A DNA stretch of 64,000 bases from Microterricola viridarii (GCF_001542775.1 NZ_CP014145.1:1860001-1924000), one strand, 5' to 3'. Positions 45,758-56,032 are shown, counted from the stretch's first letter. Numbers and translations: made by a program. The notes: generated by a model not told the origin, from the sequence alone.

Positions 45758-46729
45758 CTAGCGGCCGGCGACCGCCGGCATTCGGCCGAGGCGTTCCAGG
45801 ACGCCGAGCACGGCACGGTGCTGGTTGAAGGTGTACAGGTGCAGGCCGGGCGCGCCGCCGGCGAGCACCTCGCGGGCGAGCTGCGCGATGTAGTCGACGC
45901 CGATCTCGTGCTGGCCCTGCTCGCTCGGCTCCACCTCGAGGGCGATCTCCAGCTCTGCGGGGATCTCCTCACCGGTCAGCTCCGCGATCCGGGCCAGCCG
46001 AGCCGGGCTGGTCGCGGGCATCAGCCCGGGCACGATGTCGATCGTGACCCCGGCCGCGCGGGCGCGCTCCACGAAACCGAGGTAGTCGTCGGCGTGGAAG
46101 AAGAGCTGGGTGATCGCCAGCGTCGCGCCGGCCACCTGCTTGGCCAGCAGGCTGTCGACGTCGGCGCTCGTGCCACGGGCGCGCGGGTGACCGTTGGGGA
46201 ATGCGGCAACGGCCACGCGCTCCGGGCGGCGCCGGCGCGCGATGCGGCTGCCCTGAGGAACACCGGGCATGCGCTGCTGCGAGAACGGCTCGCGCTCCTC
46301 CTGCACCCGGTGGATCAGCTGCACCAATTCGGCGGCGCTGCCGAGGTCGCCGAGTTCGGCGGGCCCGGTCACACCGCTCGGCGGGTCGCCGCGAAGCGCC
46401 AGGAAGCTGGTGATGCCGGCATCCAAGAACTGGCGGACCAAGCTGTTCGCCTCGGCGTAGGAGGAGCCGATGCAGGTCAGGTGCGCCATCGGCTCGACGG
46501 CGGTGTGCTCGAGGATGTAGCGAAGCACGGTGAGCGAGCGATCCCGGGAGGAGCCGCCGGCGCCGTACGTGACTGAAATGAACGCTGGGTCTGCTTCGGC
46601 CAGGCGGTCAATGGTGCGGCCGAGCGCCAGTGCCGCGGCATCCGTGCGCGGAGGGAAGAGCTCAAAAGACACCGGCGGCAGCGACGCGGGCTGGGCGTCG
46701 AGACCGGGGGTGGTGTGGTGGTGAGCCAT
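45758..46729 (-). CDS. metF: 5,10-methylenetetrahydrofolate reductase
   Basis: MetF reduces methylene-THF to methyl-THF with a flavin cofactor. I start at ATG 46729 (323 aa), with AGAGGAA 5 nt upstream. Motifs include SFELFPPRTDAAA, ISVTYGAGGSSRDRS, FLALRGDPPSG, AAFPNGHPRA and TQLFFHADDYLGFVERARAA. Between GDP and NGHP there is a basic linker (GSRIARRRRPER) not common to all relatives. The 290 nt between hflX and metF hold no gene; a hairpin (CCCCTGT/ACAGGGG, 46804-46823) lies in the leader. Confidence 0.94.
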   Translation of the reverse strand: MAHHHTTPGLDAQPASLPPVSFELFPPRTDAAALALGRTIDRLAEADPAFISVTYGAGGSSRDRSLTVLRYILEHTAVEPMAHLTCIGSSYAEANSLVRQFLDAGITSFLALRGDPPSGVTGPAELGDLGSAAELVQLIHRVQEEREPFSQQRMPGVPQGSRIARRRRPERVAVAAFPNGHPRARGTSADVDSLLAKQVAGATLAITQLFFHADDYLGFVERARAAGVTIDIVPGLMPATSPARLARIAELTGEEIPAELEIALEVEPSEQGQHEIGVDYIAQLAREVLAGGAPGLHLYTFNQHRAVLGVLERLGRMPAVAGR

Positions 46730-47020
46730 GGCGTTCCTCTGCGGGGTGTCGCCGCCAAACACTGCGCAGGGTGCCGAACCGTTCAGGCCGCGTTCCCCCA
46801 GTGTCCCCTGTTCTGGACAGGGGTGACGGCTGTGGATGCGGGCGGGCGCCGGGCTCGGCTTTCGCTCCCATTGTGCCGGTGTGGCAACAACGTTTCACCG
46901 AGAATACAACGCGCGGCAGACGCCCGGCAGGCCGTGACCGAATGTGACGACGAGGGCCTCAACGCCCGGCAGCTGCCGCCCCATTCGGCCGGCAGCGCAG
47001 GGCGCGCACAGTAAGCGCTG

Positions 47021-48592
47021 CTAGGCCTCGAGCGCGCCGGCCGGGGCGCGGAACGGCGCGAACAGCGACTCCAGGTCGCTGGCGATGCGGGCGCGCACGA
47101 GGGTGCCGTCCTCCACGTACTCAGTCGAGATCACGCGGCCCTTCTCGTGCAGCAGCGAGATCAGGTCGCCACGGTCATAGGGCACGACGAGCTCGATGGC
47201 CAGGCTCGGGTCCGGCAGCATCTCGCCGATGGTGGCGAGCAGTTCGTCGATGCCCTCGCCGCTGCGGGCGGAGGCGAAGATGGCGCGGGGCTCGAGGCCG
47301 CGCAGCACCAGGCGGGCGTCGTCGTCGATCAGGTCAGACTTGTTGAAGACAATGAGCTCGGGGATTCCGCGCGCACCCACCTCACCGATGACGTCACGCA
47401 CGGTGGCGATCTGGCTGGCCGGATCGGGGTGGGAGCCGTCGACGACGTGCACGATGAGGTCGGAGTCCGCCACCTCTTCCAGAGTGGAGCGGAAGGCCTC
47501 GACCAGCTGGTGCGGCAGGTTGCGCACGAAACCGACGGTGTCGGCCAGCGTGTAGATGCGCCCGTCGGAGGTGGTGTTCTTGCGCACGGTGGCGTCCAGG
47601 GTCGCGAACAGGGAGTTCTCCACCAGCACGCCGGCGTGGGTGATGCGGTTGAGGATGCTGGACTTGCCGGCGTTGGTGTACCCGGCGATCGCGACGGATG
47701 GCACCGAGTTGCGGCGGCGGTTGGCGCGCTTGGCCTCGCGGGCCGGCTTCATGGCGGCGATCTGCTTGCGCAGCTTGGACATGCGGGTGTGGATGCGGCG
47801 GCGGTCCAGCTCGATCTTGGTCTCACCGGGGCCACGGCTACCCATGCCGGCACCGGCGCCACCGACCTGGCCACCGGCCTGGCGCGACATGGAGTCACCC
47901 CAACCACGGAGGCGGGGAAGCAGGTACTGCAGCTGGGCGAGCTCGACCTGGGCCTTGCCCTCGCGGCTCTTCGCGTGCTGGCTGAAGATGTCCAGGATGA
48001 CGGCGGTGCGGTCGATGACCTTCACCTTGACCACGTCTTCGAGTGCGCGGCGCTGGCTGGGCGCGAGCTCGGTGTCGGCGATGACGGTGTCGGCGCCGAG
48101 CGCCTGCACGATGCCGGCGAGTTCGCGTGCCTTGCCGCTGCCGAGGAACGTGCTCGGGTCGGGATTGGGCCGGCGCTGCAGCAGGCCGTCGAGCACGGTG
48201 GCACCGGCGGTCTCTGCCAGGGCGGCCAGTTCGCGCATCGAGTTCTCGGCGTCATCCACGCTGCCCTGCATGTAGATACCGATCAAGACGACGTTCTCGA
48301 GCCGCAGCTGGCGGTACTCGACCTCTGTGACGTCTTCGAGCTCGGTGGAGAGGCTCGGCACGCGGCGCAGGGCGTTGCGGTCCTCGCGGTCGAGCTGTTC
48401 ACCGTCGCTGGATGCCGCGGCCCCTGCCTCGGTCTGCAGCGCCTGTGCGCCGCTGGAGAAGATGCCGGAGCTGAAGTGGGCTCCGCCCGCGGCTCGAGCG
48501 TCGGCGCTAGCCAACACCCGGGCGACCACGTCGTCGCTCTCGAGGGCGTCGGTGCCGGTGCTGTCGTTGGTGGTGTTACTGGCGTCAGTCAT
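47021..48592 (-). CDS. hflX: GTPase HflX
   Basis: HflX is a ribosome-associated GTPase that splits stalled or stress-damaged 70S ribosomes. The 523-aa protein starts at ATG 48592, 7 nt after TAAACT, which suggests a leaderless transcript. The N-terminal HflX domain includes FLGSGKARELAGIVQALGAD and the Gly-rich linker GGAGAGMGSRGPGETKIELD. The G domain has GYTNAGKSS, DTVGF and NKSD. An extra Ser/Thr/Asp-rich ~60 residues precede the conserved part. Confidence 0.95.
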   Translation of the reverse strand: MTDASNTTNDSTGTDALESDDVVARVLASADARAAGGAHFSSGIFSSGAQALQTEAGAAASSDGEQLDREDRNALRRVPSLSTELEDVTEVEYRQLRLENVVLIGIYMQGSVDDAENSMRELAALAETAGATVLDGLLQRRPNPDPSTFLGSGKARELAGIVQALGADTVIADTELAPSQRRALEDVVKVKVIDRTAVILDIFSQHAKSREGKAQVELAQLQYLLPRLRGWGDSMSRQAGGQVGGAGAGMGSRGPGETKIELDRRRIHTRMSKLRKQIAAMKPAREAKRANRRRNSVPSVAIAGYTNAGKSSILNRITHAGVLVENSLFATLDATVRKNTTSDGRIYTLADTVGFVRNLPHQLVEAFRSTLEEVADSDLIVHVVDGSHPDPASQIATVRDVIGEVGARGIPELIVFNKSDLIDDDARLVLRGLEPRAIFASARSGEGIDELLATIGEMLPDPSLAIELVVPYDRGDLISLLHEKGRVISTEYVEDGTLVRARIASDLESLFAPFRAPAGALEA

Positions 48593-48635
48593 TGCTCTCA
48601 GTTTACGGGTTCCAATCTGCGATAGATTCGCTGTC

Positions 48636-49256
48636 ATGGCTTCAGAGCATTACTTCAGCGCGGAACCGGGGAGTGAGCTCAAATTGCGCCGCATCACGGT
48701 GCGACTCGGCGGGCAGGACCGTGAGGTCACCACCTCCAACGGGATCTTCAGCCCCGACCACATCGACCAGGGCACAGAGGTGCTGTTGCGCTACGCGCCG
48801 GCACCCCCCGCCACCGGCGACCTGCTGGACCTCGGCTGCGGCTGGGGCCCCATTGCCCTCACCCTCGCCTTGGAGTCACCGGACGCCACGGTGTGGGCCG
48901 TCGACGTGAACGACCGCGCCCTGGAGCTCGTTCGCCGCAATGCCGCCGAGCTCGGCCTGACGAACATCAAGGCGGTGCGCCCCGAGGATGTGCCTGACGA
49001 TGTGCGGTTCACCACCATCTGGTCGAACCCGCCGATCCGCGTCGGCAAGGACGTGTTGCACTCGATGCTGCAGCACTGGATGCCGCGTCTGCAGGCGGGC
49101 GCGGACTCCTACCTGGTCGTGCAGCGCAACCTCGGCTCCGACTCGTTGCAGCGCTGGCTCGAGGCGGAGTTCGCCGGCCGGCTCACGATCGCCCGCGAGG
49201 CGATCAGCAAGGGCTTCCGCGTGCTCAAGGCGACCCGCACAGCCGACGCGAACTAA
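48636..49256 (+). CDS. RsmC-like class I SAM methyltransferase
   Basis: The 206-aa protein starts at ATG 48636, 7 nt after a TAGATT box, with no ribosome site, so it is probably leaderless and divergent from hflX. The N-terminal MASEHYFSAEPGSELKLRRI and SNGIFSPDHIDQGTEVLLRY are followed by SAM motif LLDLGCGWGPIALTLAL and the NPP catalytic motif (TTIWSNPPIRVGKDVLH). The family methylates N2 of guanine in 16S rRNA (G1207 for RsmC); the short version here corresponds to the catalytic half. Target is inferred. Confidence 0.85.
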   Translation: MASEHYFSAEPGSELKLRRITVRLGGQDREVTTSNGIFSPDHIDQGTEVLLRYAPAPPATGDLLDLGCGWGPIALTLALESPDATVWAVDVNDRALELVRRNAAELGLTNIKAVRPEDVPDDVRFTTIWSNPPIRVGKDVLHSMLQHWMPRLQAGADSYLVVQRNLGSDSLQRWLEAEFAGRLTIAREAISKGFRVLKATRTADAN

Positions 49257-49281
49257 CCGCGATGTGACGTGGGCGGTGCGC

Positions 49282-50163
49282 TCAGCCGAGGCTGAGCACG
49301 CCGTCGAAGACGAGTTCGGCCGGGCCGGAGAGCGCGACGTGCTCGCCGTCCTCGGTCGGGAACATGCGCACGCCGAGCACCCCGCCGGGCACCTCGACCC
49401 GCCACTGGTTGGGTGCGCCAGCACCGGCCCAGTGCCGGACGGCGAGGGCGGCGGCGGCCGCGCCGGTGCCGCAGGATTGCGTCTCGCCGGAACCGCGCTC
49501 GTGCACCCGCATCCGGAACCTGCCGACGCCGTCGTGCACCAGCGGGTCGGCCGGCACCACGAACTCGACGTTCGCGCCGCCGTCCGGGCTCGGCTCGAGC
49601 TGCGGGATGTAGCTGAGGTCGGCGGCGTCGAGCTCGGCATCGTCGGCGAGGGCCACGACGACGTGCGGGTTTCCGACGTTGATGCCGAGGCCGGGGCGCG
49701 CCACCGGCAGGTTCTTGGCCCGGACCAGCGGCTCCCCGCCTGCGAGACGCCAGCGGCCGAGGTCCACCTGGAAGCCGGTGTGGTTGCTCTGCACGTCGCG
49801 GACGCCGGCGCGGGTGCCGATGGAGAGGGTGTCGCCGGAGGGCAGCTCGGCCAGGCCCTGGTCGAGCAGGAACCGGGTGAAGACGCGCACGCCGTTGCCG
49901 CACATCTCTGAGGGGGTGCCGTCGGCGTTCCAGTAGTCCATGAACCAGACGGCATCCGGGTCTTCGGCCAGCGCGGCCGCGCCTTCCGGCAGCGCGTCGG
50001 AGCGCACGGCGCGGATCAGCCCGTCGGCGCCGATGCCGAAGCGGCGGTCGCACACGGCGGCGATCTGCGCCGGGCTCAGCGGGTGCGAACCGTCCGGGTC
50101 GGCGAAGAGCACGAAGTCGTTCCCGGTGCCCTGGCCCTTGGTGAAGTGCAGGTCGAAAGCCAT
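49282..50163 (-). CDS. dapF: Diaminopimelate epimerase
   Basis: DapF interconverts LL- and meso-diaminopimelate for lysine and peptidoglycan. The catalytic cysteine pair is visible in [14 protein letters not shown] and [11 protein letters not shown]. The 293-aa protein begins [25 protein letters not shown] lies 6 nt before ATG 50163, suggesting a leaderless start. The cluster dapF-miaA-miaB-recX-recA follows the mycobacterial order. Confidence 0.96.
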   Translation of the reverse strand: MAFDLHFTKGQGTGNDFVLFADPDGSHPLSPAQIAAVCDRRFGIGADGLIRAVRSDALPEGAAALAEDPDAVWFMDYWNADGTPSEMCGNGVRVFTRFLLDQGLAELPSGDTLSIGTRAGVRDVQSNHTGFQVDLGRWRLAGGEPLVRAKNLPVARPGLGINVGNPHVVVALADDAELDAADLSYIPQLEPSPDGGANVEFVVPADPLVHDGVGRFRMRVHERGSGETQSCGTGAAAAALAVRHWAGAGAPNQWRVEVPGGVLGVRMFPTEDGEHVALSGPAELVFDGVLSLG

Positions 50164-50227
50164 GCGCCCAGTCTAAGCGGCGGGCCGTGTGCGCCCCGGA
50201 CAGCAGGGCCAGCTCAGGCCGACTAGC

Positions 50228-51226
50228 TCAGGCCGGCGGCTCCACGGGCGTGGTTCCGGCAGCCCGCCAGGTTGCGAGCACGGCGTCGACGCGGCCCGCG
50301 GCGGCATCCGGGGCGTCCTGCTCGGTCGCGGACGGCAGCCAGAGGGCATGCGGGTAACGCTTGAACCAGCTGACCTGTCGGCGGGCGTAGCGACGGGTGA
50401 GCTGCTGCGTGATCTCGATCGCCTCGGCCTGACCCACCCGGCCGTGGATCTCGTCGATGGCCTGCGTGTAGCCGATGGCGCGGCTGGCGGTGACGCCCGA
50501 TTCGATGCCCAGCGGCAGAAGTCCACGCACCTCGTCGAGCAGCCCCTCGGCCCACATCTGCTCGACCCTGCGGTCCAGTCGCGCGGTGAGCACCTCGCGC
50601 TCAGCGGCAAGCCCGATGATGGCGAGCGGATGCCAGGGCACCGGTTCGTCGGGCAGGGCGGCCGCGTTGGGCTCCCCCGTGAGCGCGATCACCTCGAGGG
50701 CGCGCACGATGCGCCGCCCGTTTGTGGAACCCACCCGAAGCGCGGTCGCCTGGTCGAAGGCGGCCAGGCGCTGGTAGAGCAGGCCGGGGCCGAGTTCAAC
50801 AAGCTCGGCCTCGAGGGCCGCCCGGATGTCGGGGTCGGTGCCGGGGAAGCGGAAGTCGTAGACGAGGGCGGAGACGTAGAGCCCGGAGCCACCGACAACG
50901 ATCGGCACGGCGCCGCGCCCGCGGATGTCGTCGACGACGGCGCGGGCCTGCTCCTGGTAGCCGGCGACCGCCGCCTCGTCCCGCACCTCCAGCACGTCGA
51001 ACATGTGGTGCGGGATGCCGCGGCGCTCGGACAGCGGAAGCTTGGCGGTGCCGATGTCCATTCCGCGGTAGAGCTGCATGGCGTCGGCGTTGACGATCTC
51101 GGCGGCGATGCCATCGGCGGCGAGCCGCTCGGCGACGTCGAGGGAGAGCGCAGACTTGCCCGTGCCGGTGGCCCCGACGACGGCGATCAGCGCGGCCGGG
51201 TCAACCCCGGGCCGGCTTGCCGGCAT
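50228..51226 (-). CDS. miaA: tRNA dimethylallyltransferase
   Basis: MiaA adds dimethylallyl to A37 of tRNAs reading UNN codons. The P-loop is [20 protein letters not shown], and [17 protein letters not shown] and [11 protein letters not shown] are conserved. The 332-aa length is usual. The start ATG 51226 shares one base with the miaB stop (TGATG), so MiaA and the next enzyme of the pathway, MiaB, are coupled. Confidence 0.96.
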   Translation of the reverse strand: MPASRPGVDPAALIAVVGATGTGKSALSLDVAERLAADGIAAEIVNADAMQLYRGMDIGTAKLPLSERRGIPHHMFDVLEVRDEAAVAGYQEQARAVVDDIRGRGAVPIVVGGSGLYVSALVYDFRFPGTDPDIRAALEAELVELGPGLLYQRLAAFDQATALRVGSTNGRRIVRALEVIALTGEPNAAALPDEPVPWHPLAIIGLAAEREVLTARLDRRVEQMWAEGLLDEVRGLLPLGIESGVTASRAIGYTQAIDEIHGRVGQAEAIEITQQLTRRYARRQVSWFKRYPHALWLPSATEQDAPDAAAGRVDAVLATWRAAGTTPVEPPA

Positions 51227-52824
51227 CAGCGCAGCTCGTCGTCGGTGTTGTAGATGGGGATCGTCGTCGCGCCGCCGACGCGCAGGCTCGGGAATCCGAG
51301 CGAGACCGGTCCGGCCGCTCCCTGGCCGCCGGCCGAGGAGGTTCCGGCCGGCACACCACAGGAATCCGCCTCCTGGCGGTCCCAGGCGTCGCCGGAGCGG
51401 GTGCGCCGGATGGCGAGCGGGGCGTCGTCGATGGAGTCAGCGATGAGGAAGAAGGGGGCGGCCTGCGTCACGGTCACCGTGACCACGTCTCCGGGGCGAG
51501 GCGTCTCGGAGCCGGCCGGCACCTCGAAGTGCACCAGGCGGCTGTCTTCGGCGCGGCCGGAGAGCCGGTTCGTCTCGGAATCCTTCTTGCCGGCATGGTT
51601 GGCGACGAGCACCTCGACGGTGCGGCCGACGACCTTCTCGTTCTCCTCCCAGGAGATGCGGTCCTGCAGGGCGACGAGACGCTCGTAGCGCTCCTGCACG
51701 ATCTCCTTGGGAATCTGATCGGCCATCGTGGCGGCGGGGGTGCCCTCGCGGATTGAGTACTGGAAGGTGAAGGCCGTCGCGAACCGTGCCTCCTCGACGA
51801 CGCGCAGCGTCTCCTGGAAGTCCTCCTCGGTCTCGCCGGGGAAGCCGACAATGATGTCGGTGCTGATCGCGGCGTGCGGCATCCGCTCGCGCACCCGTTC
51901 CAGAATGCCGAGGAACTTGGCGGAGCGGTAGGAACGCCGCATCGCCTTCAACACCCGGTCGGAGCCGGACTGCAGCGGCATGTGCAGCTGGGGCATGACG
52001 GCCGGCGTCTCGGCCATGGCGTCGATGACATCGTCGGTGAACGCGGCCGGGTGCGGGCTGGTGAAGCGAATGCGCTCCAGACCCTCGATGGCGCCGGCGG
52101 CGCGCAGCAGTTTGCCGAAGGCGAGCCGGTCGCCGAACTCGACGCCGTAGGAATTCACGTTCTGGCCGAGCAGCGTGACCTCGATGGCGCCGTCGTCGAC
52201 GAGCGCCTGGATCTCGGCGAGCACCTCGCCGGGGCGCCGGTCCTTCTCCTTGCCGCGCAGGGCGGGCACGATGCAGAACGTGCACGTGTTGTTGCAGCCG
52301 ACGGAGATGGACACCCAGCCGCTATAGCTGGAGTCACGCTTGGTGGGCAGTGTCGACGGGAAGGTCTCGAGCGATTCGAGGATCTCGATCTGCGCCTCGT
52401 CGTTGTGGCGGGCCCGCTCCAGCAGGTTCGGCAGGGCCCCCATGTTGTGGGTGCCGAAGACGACATCCACCCAGGGCGCCTTCTCCAGGATGACGTTCTT
52501 GTCTTTCTGGGCCAGGCAGCCGCCAACGGCGATCTGCATCCCGGCGTGACGGCGCTTCACACCGGCCAGGTAGCCGAGGTTGCCGTAGAGCTTGTTGTCG
52601 GCGTTCTCGCGCACGGCACAGGTGTTGATCACGACGACATCCGGCTCGACGCCGTCGGCCTTGATGTAGCCGGCGGCCTCCATCGAGCCGCTCAGCCGCT
52701 CGGAGTCATGCACGTTCATCTGGCAGCCGTAGGTGCGCACCTCGTAGCTGCGCGCCCGCCCCTCGGCATCGTGTGACGCCGTGGACGGCGCAATGATCGT
52801 GGGGTTCTCGCTGACGGTGCTCAT
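51226..52824 (-). CDS. miaB: tRNA-2-methylthio-N6-dimethylallyladenosine synthase
   Basis: MiaB is a radical-SAM methylthiotransferase that completes ms2i6A37. The N-terminal cluster cysteines lie in [19 protein letters not shown] and GGCLAQKD; the radical-SAM CxxxCxxC is in [18 protein letters not shown] domain follows (about residues 400-470), and the ~60-residue C-terminal tail is Gly/Ala-rich and variable. TAAACT lies 10 nt before ATG 52824, so a promoter may exist in the 18-nt gap after recX. Confidence 0.95.
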   Translation of the reverse strand: MSTVSENPTIIAPSTASHDAEGRARSYEVRTYGCQMNVHDSERLSGSMEAAGYIKADGVEPDVVVINTCAVRENADNKLYGNLGYLAGVKRRHAGMQIAVGGCLAQKDKNVILEKAPWVDVVFGTHNMGALPNLLERARHNDEAQIEILESLETFPSTLPTKRDSSYSGWVSISVGCNNTCTFCIVPALRGKEKDRRPGEVLAEIQALVDDGAIEVTLLGQNVNSYGVEFGDRLAFGKLLRAAGAIEGLERIRFTSPHPAAFTDDVIDAMAETPAVMPQLHMPLQSGSDRVLKAMRRSYRSAKFLGILERVRERMPHAAISTDIIVGFPGETEEDFQETLRVVEEARFATAFTFQYSIREGTPAATMADQIPKEIVQERYERLVALQDRISWEENEKVVGRTVEVLVANHAGKKDSETNRLSGRAEDSRLVHFEVPAGSETPRPGDVVTVTVTQAAPFFLIADSIDDAPLAIRRTRSGDAWDRQEADSCGVPAGTSSAGGQGAAGPVSLGFPSLRVGGATTIPIYNTDDELR

Positions 52825-52842
52825 GATGGGCTCTAGTTTAGA

Positions 52843-53934
52843 TCAGCGGAACCGCACGCCGCCCGCAGGCCGGCGCCGCGCCGCGAGAGCCGCCTTGACC
52901 GCGTCGCGCACGACTCCGGAGCCGTAGCCCTTGCGCATCAGGAAGCCGGTGAGCCGCCGCTCGGCGGTGGCGTCATCGTACGAGCTCAGCTGCCCGGCAC
53001 GCTTGACCGCCAGCTCCATTGCGCGGGCCCGCTCGTCGTCCTGATCCGATTCGCCGAGCGCCTCGCTGATGATGGCCGGCGCGATCCGACGCCGGTTGAG
53101 CTCCTGCTTGATGGAGGAGGCACCGAGCCCCTTGCGTCGCCGCAGCTGGTCCACGACGTTCTCGGCCAGGCGCAGGTCGTCGACGTAACCGAGCCGCTCC
53201 ATGCGCTCGACCCACTCCTCCAACTCTTCGGCCGGCAGACCGTTCTGTTCCAGGAACTGTTCCACCTCGACGATGGAGAGGTCGCGTCTGGCCAGCTTCT
53301 TGAGTAGCGCGCGTTCCAGCACGGCCGGGTCGAATTCCTCGGCCTCGTCCTGGTAGTCGGACTCGTCGCTGTACTCTTCGGTCCAGTCCCCCGGCTCGGC
53401 GAACCCGGGCGGAACGGCCAGCGGCCCTGCGTCCTCGTCAAAGCCGCGCTCGGCGAGCTCGCGTTCCGGCTCCACCCACGGGCGCCGGAAGGCCGTGCGG
53501 CCAACGCCGGACGTCGTCGTGACGTCGACGCCGGGCGCCGCCCACGGCAGGTAGCTGACCGTGGCCAGCGGCTCAGACCCAGAACCGGAATCAGGCTGTG
53601 GCTCTGTCTGTGCTTCAGACGCAGGCTCCGGCGCGGCCGGCTGTGCGGCTTTGAGGGTGCGTTTGGGCTTGGGCTTGGCTGCTGCCAGGGGCGTGACGCG
53701 GTGCACACCACCGGCGTCCGCCGAGGTTTCGGCTGCCCCCACGGGCAGAGCCGCCTCGGCAGGAGCCGTAGTCGCCCCAGCGGCCTCAGCAGAAGCCGTA
53801 GTCCCCTCAGCAGTCTCAGGGTCAGCCCCGACCTCGGCCGGGGCGCCGGGGCGGGCGCCCGGCTCGGTGCTGCTCTGAGGGTTCTCGTCCTCATCGCCGC
53901 TCGAGCCGGGGCCGCCCCACCATCCGATTTCCAT
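52843..53934 (-). CDS. recX: RecX-type RecA regulator with long N-terminal extension
   Basis: RecX binds RecA filaments and limits recombination and SOS activity. The RecX core occupies only residues ~205-363 (FDPAVLERALLKKLARRDLS; YVDDLRLAENVVDQLRRRKG; RKGYGSGVVRDAVKAALA). The first ~200 residues are Pro/Ala/Glu/Thr-rich and disordered in appearance, about double the usual size of the protein. The start ATG 53934 lies 13 nt after recA, so both are co-transcribed. Confidence 0.92.
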   Translation of the reverse strand: MEIGWWGGPGSSGDEDENPQSSTEPGARPGAPAEVGADPETAEGTTASAEAAGATTAPAEAALPVGAAETSADAGGVHRVTPLAAAKPKPKRTLKAAQPAAPEPASEAQTEPQPDSGSGSEPLATVSYLPWAAPGVDVTTTSGVGRTAFRRPWVEPERELAERGFDEDAGPLAVPPGFAEPGDWTEEYSDESDYQDEAEEFDPAVLERALLKKLARRDLSIVEVEQFLEQNGLPAEELEEWVERMERLGYVDDLRLAENVVDQLRRRKGLGASSIKQELNRRRIAPAIISEALGESDQDDERARAMELAVKRAGQLSSYDDATAERRLTGFLMRKGYGSGVVRDAVKAALAARRRPAGGVRFR

Positions 53935-53947
53935 GATGAGCCTCGGG

Positions 53948-55060
53948 CTAGGCGCCCTTGCGGGCCTTCAACTTCTCGACGAGCGGCGTCTCCTCGGGGA
54001 CGATGCCCGCTGCGGCGTCTTCCGCGGCCTTCTTGGCCGCCTCTGCCTTGGCAGCGACACCGGCCGGGCCGATGCCCAGCTTGCCGAGCAGGCGGGTCTC
54101 GATCTCGAGGGCGATGTCGGGGTTGCGCAGCAGGAAGTTACGCGAGTTCTCCTTGCCCTGGCCGAGCTGGTCGCCCTCGTAGGTGTACCAGGCGCCGGAC
54201 TTCTTGACGATGCCGTGGTCGACACCGAAGTCGATCAGGCTGCCCTCGCGGGAGATGCCGACACCGTAGATGATGTCGAATTCGGCCTGCTTGAACGGCG
54301 GTGCCATCTTGTTCTTGACGACCTTGACGCGGGTGCGGTTACCGACGGCGTCCGTACCGTCCTTGAGCGTCTCGATGCGGCGGATGTCGAGACGGACGGA
54401 GGCGTAGAACTTGAGCGCCTTACCGCCGGCGGTGGTCTCGGGGCTGCCGAAGAAGACACCGATCTTCTCGCGCAGCTGGTTGATGAAGATCATGGTGGTG
54501 TTGGTCTGGCTGAGGCCACCCGTGAGCTTGCGGAGCGCCTGCGACATGAGGCGGGCCTGCAAGCCGACGTGGGAGTCGCCCATTTCGCCCTCGATCTCGG
54601 CGCGCGGCACGAGGGCCGCGACGGAGTCGATGACGATCAGGTCGATGGAGCCGGAGCGCACGAGCATGTCGGCGATCTCGAGGGCCTGCTCACCGGTGTC
54701 CGGCTGGGAGACCAGGAGGGCGTCGATGTCGACGCCGAGCTTCTTGGCGTACTCGGGGTCGAGCGCGTGCTCGGCGTCGATGAACGCTGCGATACCGCCG
54801 TTGCGCTGGGCGTTGGCGATGGCGTGCAGGGTGAGCGTGGTCTTACCCGAGGATTCCGGGCCGTAGATCTCGACGATGCGGCCGCGGGGCAGCCCGCCAA
54901 TGCCGAGTGCGACGTCCAATGCGATCGAACCGGTGGAGATGGTCTCGACGGGTGCGCGCTCGTCGCTGCCGAGACGCATGACGGAACCCTTGCCGAACTG
55001 GCGGTCGATCTGTGCGAGAGCGGTTTCGAGGGACTTCTCGCGGTCTGCAGGTGATGGCAT
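53948..55060 (-). CDS. recA: Recombinase RecA
   Basis: RecA forms filaments on single-stranded DNA, promotes strand exchange and triggers LexA cleavage. The 370-aa protein has Walker [10 protein letters not shown] (residues 67-75), [20 protein letters not shown] as Walker B/L1 region and [18 protein letters not shown] leading to loop L2. An Ala/Lys/Glu C-terminal tail is present. AAGGAGA lies 6 nt before ATG 55060. A SOS box lies about 210 nt upstream, giving a long leader. Confidence 0.99.
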   Translation of the reverse strand: MPSPADREKSLETALAQIDRQFGKGSVMRLGSDERAPVETISTGSIALDVALGIGGLPRGRIVEIYGPESSGKTTLTLHAIANAQRNGGIAAFIDAEHALDPEYAKKLGVDIDALLVSQPDTGEQALEIADMLVRSGSIDLIVIDSVAALVPRAEIEGEMGDSHVGLQARLMSQALRKLTGGLSQTNTTMIFINQLREKIGVFFGSPETTAGGKALKFYASVRLDIRRIETLKDGTDAVGNRTRVKVVKNKMAPPFKQAEFDIIYGVGISREGSLIDFGVDHGIVKKSGAWYTYEGDQLGQGKENSRNFLLRNPDIALEIETRLLGKLGIGPAGVAAKAEAAKKAAEDAAAGIVPEETPLVEKLKARKGA

Positions 55061-55270
55061 TGCGTTCTCCTTTTAGTGGTTCGAATCGCCTATAGGCTGT
55101 CGTGTTCGTGGCCGCGGAGTTGATCTACCGGGCACGGACTGACAAGGCAGTCAGCAGTTCTTCCGCTGATGTTTTCGACTGTACGCCGGGCCTCTGACAC
55201 GGGTTCATGCACGGACGATTCGGTGGAGAACGATCAACGCGAGTACTGCTGTGCAGGAGCCTAGTACGAA

Positions 55271-55286
55271 CCGAACAAATATTCGA
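55271..55286 (-). promoter_or_regulatory. recA: SOS box upstream of recA
   Basis: The minus strand reads TCGAATATTTGTTCGG, which differs from TCGAAC-N4-GTTCGA at two positions. It lies between DUF3046 and recA, 210 nt before the recA start. The stretch 55061-55270 otherwise holds no gene and would be the recA leader. Confidence 0.75.
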
Positions 55287-55333
55287 GCGGCGTCCGGCGT
55301 GTCGGCATCCGGAATCGAAAGCGCTGCGCGGGC

Positions 55334-55564
55334 CTAGCCCGCGGAGGCCGGCTTCGGCAGGCCGACGCCGTACCAGCGCTCCCGCGGCACATCGGTTTCG
55401 GCGCAGAGCGCCAGCCAGACCTCGCGCGGCGGCACACCGGCGGCCAGGGCCTGCGCGGCGGTGCGGTTGCCGAGCGCGGTGAGCACCAGGTCGGCTTGCA
55501 CGACGGCGGCATAGGCCGAACCGTACTCGGTAGCCATGGCCAGGTTGAACTCACTTCGACGCAT
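55334..55564 (-). CDS. DUF3046 family protein
   Basis: The 76-aa protein starts MRRSEFNLAMATEYGSAYAA and continues with VLTALGNRTAAQALAAG, typical of DUF3046, a small actinobacterial family found beside recA (Rv2738c in M. tuberculosis). The function is unknown. TAACGT lies 6 nt before ATG 55564, which suggests a leaderless mRNA. It may lie upstream of the recA promoter region by chance of conserved order, or take part in the same stress response. Confidence 0.88.
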   Translation of the reverse strand: MRRSEFNLAMATEYGSAYAAVVQADLVLTALGNRTAAQALAAGVPPREVWLALCAETDVPRERWYGVGLPKPASAG

Positions 55565-55629
55565 GCAGCAACGTTAACCAGTGCCGCCTGGGAATCACAA
55601 TTGCGTGGCGCGGACACCCAGACATACAA

Positions 55630-55659
55630 CGACAGGCCGGTCAGAAGACCGGCCTGTCG
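55630..55659 (-). terminator. Terminator between clgR and DUF3046
   Basis: A perfect 13-bp stem, CGACAGGCCGGTC / GACCGGCCTGTCG, with a 4-nt loop is followed by TTGT on the minus strand, 64 nt after the clgR stop. Confidence 0.85.
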
Positions 55660-55723
55660 AATGTGTTTCCCTGTCGCGCTTCACACCGTTGCGCAGCGAC
55701 CGGGCGTTGTTGAGTCTGTGTGG

Positions 55724-56032
55724 CTATCGGACCATCATGTCCACGTCGAAGTTCACGACGAACTCGTCGGGAACCGTGTCGGGGATCGGCTCAATGCCCT
55801 CGAGAACGGCAAGACGATCGCCGACCTCTCGCATGATGACCGAAATCGGGGTGTCGAGTGCATCAGCAACCGAAGCGAGAATCTCGCTCGAGGCTTCTTT
55901 CTGGCCACGCTCCACCTCGCTCAGGTAGCCCAAGGCCACGCTGGCCTTGCTGGCAACCTGACGAAGGGTGCGCCCCTTCTGAAGTCGGAAGTCCCTGAGC
56001 ACATCGCCGATTTCTTGACGAACCAGAATCAT
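55724..56032 (-). CDS. clgR: XRE-family regulator, ClgR-like
   Basis: I start at ATG 56032 (102 aa) because AAGGAGG lies 5 nt upstream. The N-terminal HTH (QEIGDVLRDFRLQKGRTLRQ; VALGYLSEVERGQKEASSEI; LASVADALDTPISVIM) matches ClgR, the activator of clp protease and stress genes in Actinobacteria. The location near pgsA/cinA and recA agrees with Rv2745c. A TAAACT box at 56082-56087 gives a ~50-nt leader. The C-terminal tail (EFVVNFDVDMMVR) differs from the classic ClgR tail that is recognised by Clp. Confidence 0.85.
   Translation of the reverse strand: MILVRQEIGDVLRDFRLQKGRTLRQVASKASVALGYLSEVERGQKEASSEILASVADALDTPISVIMREVGDRLAVLEGIEPIPDTVPDEFVVNFDVDMMVR

Noticed and set aside
46730..47020. 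SAM, B12 or other riboswitch before metF or metE
   Set aside because: I could not match the conserved cores of SAM-I, SAM-IV or cobalamin riboswitches; only a simple hairpin is visible. A covariance model search would decide.
55061..55270. PafBC-type (RecA-NDp) promoter motif before recA
   Set aside because: TTGTTCGGT with a following TAGGCT is reminiscent, but the spacing is 6 instead of 8 nt, so I did not call it.
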